From assembly GCF_041080675.1 (NCBI RefSeq), contig NZ_CP163520.1, positions 4,526,001 to 4,590,000 of the forward strand: a stretch of DNA of 64,000 nt, read 5' to 3'. This DNA comes from Streptomyces sp. cg36 (lineage in GTDB: Bacteria; Actinomycetota; Actinomycetes; Streptomycetales; Streptomycetaceae). The notes beneath the pieces are model-generated. The model was not told the DNA's origin, searched no databases, and saw nothing but the letters and a program-made list of their open reading frames with translations. Made by a program: the position numbers and the translations under genes. The first letter of the stretch is position 1. Every line of letters begins with the position of its first letter. Shown piece by piece: positions 62,865-64,000 of the stretch.

Positions 62865-64000
62865 GCAGGTTGCGCTGGCTGACGGCGGGGGAGTCGCACG
62901 GTCCCGCGCTGGTGGCGACGGTGGAGGGACTCCCCGCCGGCATCCCGGTCACCACGGAGATGGTGGCGGACCAGCTGGCCCGGCGGCGCCTCGGGTACGG
63001 GCGCGGCGCGCGCATGAAGTTCGAGCGCGACGAGGTCACCTTCCTGGGCGGCGTCCGGCACGGCCTGTCGATGGGCTCCCCGCTGGCCGTGATGGTCGGC
63101 AACACCGAGTGGCCCAAGTGGGAGCGGGTCATGTCGGCCGACCCGGTGGACCCGGACGAGCTGGCGGGGCTGGCCCGCAACGCGCCGCTGACCCGGCCGC
63201 GTCCGGGCCACGCCGATCTGGCGGGCATGCAGAAGTACGGCTTCGAGGAGGCCCGGCCGGTCCTGGAGCGCGCCAGCGCCCGCGAGACGGCGGCGCGGGT
63301 GGCGCTGGGCGCGGTGGCCCGCTCGTACCTGAAGGAGACGGCCGGGATCGAGGTCGTCTCGCACGTCGTCGAACTGGCCGCCGCCAAGGCCCCGTACGGG
63401 GTGTACCCGACCCCGGCGGACGTGCGGCTGCTGGACGCGGACCCGGTGCGCTGCCTGGACGCGGACGCCTCCAAGGCGATGGTCGCGGAGATCGACGAGG
63501 CCCAGAAGAGCGGGGACACCCTGGGCGGTGTGGTGGAGGTGCTGGCCTACGGGGTGCCCGTGGGCCTCGGCTCGCACGTCCACTGGGACCGCAGGCTGGA
63601 CGCGCGGCTCGCCGCCGCCCTGATGGGCATCCAGGCCATCAAGGGCGTGGAGGTCGGCGACGGCTTCGACCTGGCGCGGGTGCCCGGCTCCCGGGCGCAC
63701 GACGAGATCGTCCCGACGCCCGAGGGCATCCGGCGCGCCTCGGGCCGCGCGGGCGGCACCGAGGGCGGCCTCACCACCGGTGAGCTGCTGCGGGTGCGCG
63801 CCGCGATGAAGCCGATCGCGACCGTGCCGAGGGCGCTGGCCACCATCGACATCGCCACGGGCGAGGCGGCCCGCGCCCACCACCAGCGCTCGGACGTGTG
63901 CGCGGTGCCGGCGGCCGGGATCGTGGCGGAGGCCATGGTGGCGCTGGTGCTGGCCGACGCGGTGGCGGAGAAGTTCGGCGGCGACAGCGTCCCCGAGACC
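62861..64000 (+). CDS. aroC: chorismate synthase (AroC), 3' end beyond window
   Basis: 380 residues are present, open at the window end, so only a short tail is missing compared with usual bacterial lengths. Starts TTG AGC ([20 protein letters not shown]) with GGAGGAG just before, overlapping the aroA stop. Motifs [51 protein letters not shown] and [14 protein letters not shown] are those of chorismate synthase. It delivers the chorismate consumed by PhzE and completes an unusual set: DAHP synthase, EPSP synthase and chorismate synthase all within a phenazine operon. Confidence 0.95.
   Translation, partial: MSRLRWLTAGESHGPALVATVEGLPAGIPVTTEMVADQLARRRLGYGRGARMKFERDEVTFLGGVRHGLSMGSPLAVMVGNTEWPKWERVMSADPVDPDELAGLARNAPLTRPRPGHADLAGMQKYGFEEARPVLERASARETAARVALGAVARSYLKETAGIEVVSHVVELAAAKAPYGVYPTPADVRLLDADPVRCLDADASKAMVAEIDEAQKSGDTLGGVVEVLAYGVPVGLGSHVHWDRRLDARLAAALMGIQAIKGVEVGDGFDLARVPGSRAHDEIVPTPEGIRRASGRAGGTEGGLTTGELLRVRAAMKPIATVPRALATIDIATGEAARAHHQRSDVCAVPAAGIVAEAMVALVLADAVAEKFGGDSVPET

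Overview
The window is very GC-rich actinobacterial DNA, almost certainly a Streptomyces chromosome. The evidence is GC-saturated third codon positions, GTG starts, Tat signals, an FbiC coenzyme F420 gene, DUF397/XRE and DUF6879/XRE pairs, a rare TTA leucine codon, and the GGGGCGCGGGGAACTGCGCG intergenic repeat seen in streptomycetes.

Layout. From 1 to about 24.7 kb is ordinary chromosome: a secreted PHP-domain phosphoesterase (partial), an F420-dependent LLM oxidoreductase, fbiC, a large ATPase/TPR protein, an ADP-ribosylglycohydrolase-like protein that lacks its metal ligands, a sodium:solute symporter, an SDR, DUF397/XRE regulators, a GPP34 protein, a D-Ala-D-Ala carboxypeptidase with a long low-complexity tail, a membrane protein, an amidohydrolase and a LacI regulator. 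Repeat clusters lie between several of these.

From 24.7 to 40.8 kb is a biosynthetic locus. A minus-strand operon (33,068 down to 24,744) encodes an aspartokinase, a GriI-type aldolase, GriH-type 3-amino-4-hydroxybenzoate (3,4-AHBA) synthase, a Tat-exported copper chaperone, a GriF/NspF-type o-aminophenol oxidase, an asparagine-synthase-type amidotransferase and a secreted carboxylesterase. This is the logic of the grixazone (gri) and nitrosobenzamide (nsp) pathways. Upstream lie a SARP activator, an MFS exporter with a TTA codon, an F420/NADP-binding oxidoreductase, a berberine-bridge-type (BBE) flavin oxidase, a LuxR regulator and a GAF protein.

From 40.8 to 44.5 kb are chromosomal-type genes (XRE/DUF6879 set, Uma2 protein) and a tRNA-Arg(CCT) with a strong terminator.

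From 45.1 kb to the end is a phenazine locus. It holds a SnoaL/MFS/SnoaL unit divergent from a LysR gene, then phzB, phzF, a second BBE oxidase and an FAD/NAD(P)-binding protein; then a GAF-PucR regulator, a transposase-derived protein with no visible catalytic triad, and the tight operon phzC-phzD-phzE-aroA-aroC, which is cut by the window end. No phzG is visible.

The most interesting reading is that two aromatic amine systems (3,4-AHBA/o-aminophenol oxidation, and phenazine with dedicated shikimate supply genes) sit side by side and share paralogous BBE oxidases and paralogous GAF regulators. They could make a hybrid phenazine/aminophenol product. They could also be two adjacent independent clusters separated by the tRNA region; the sequence alone does not settle this.
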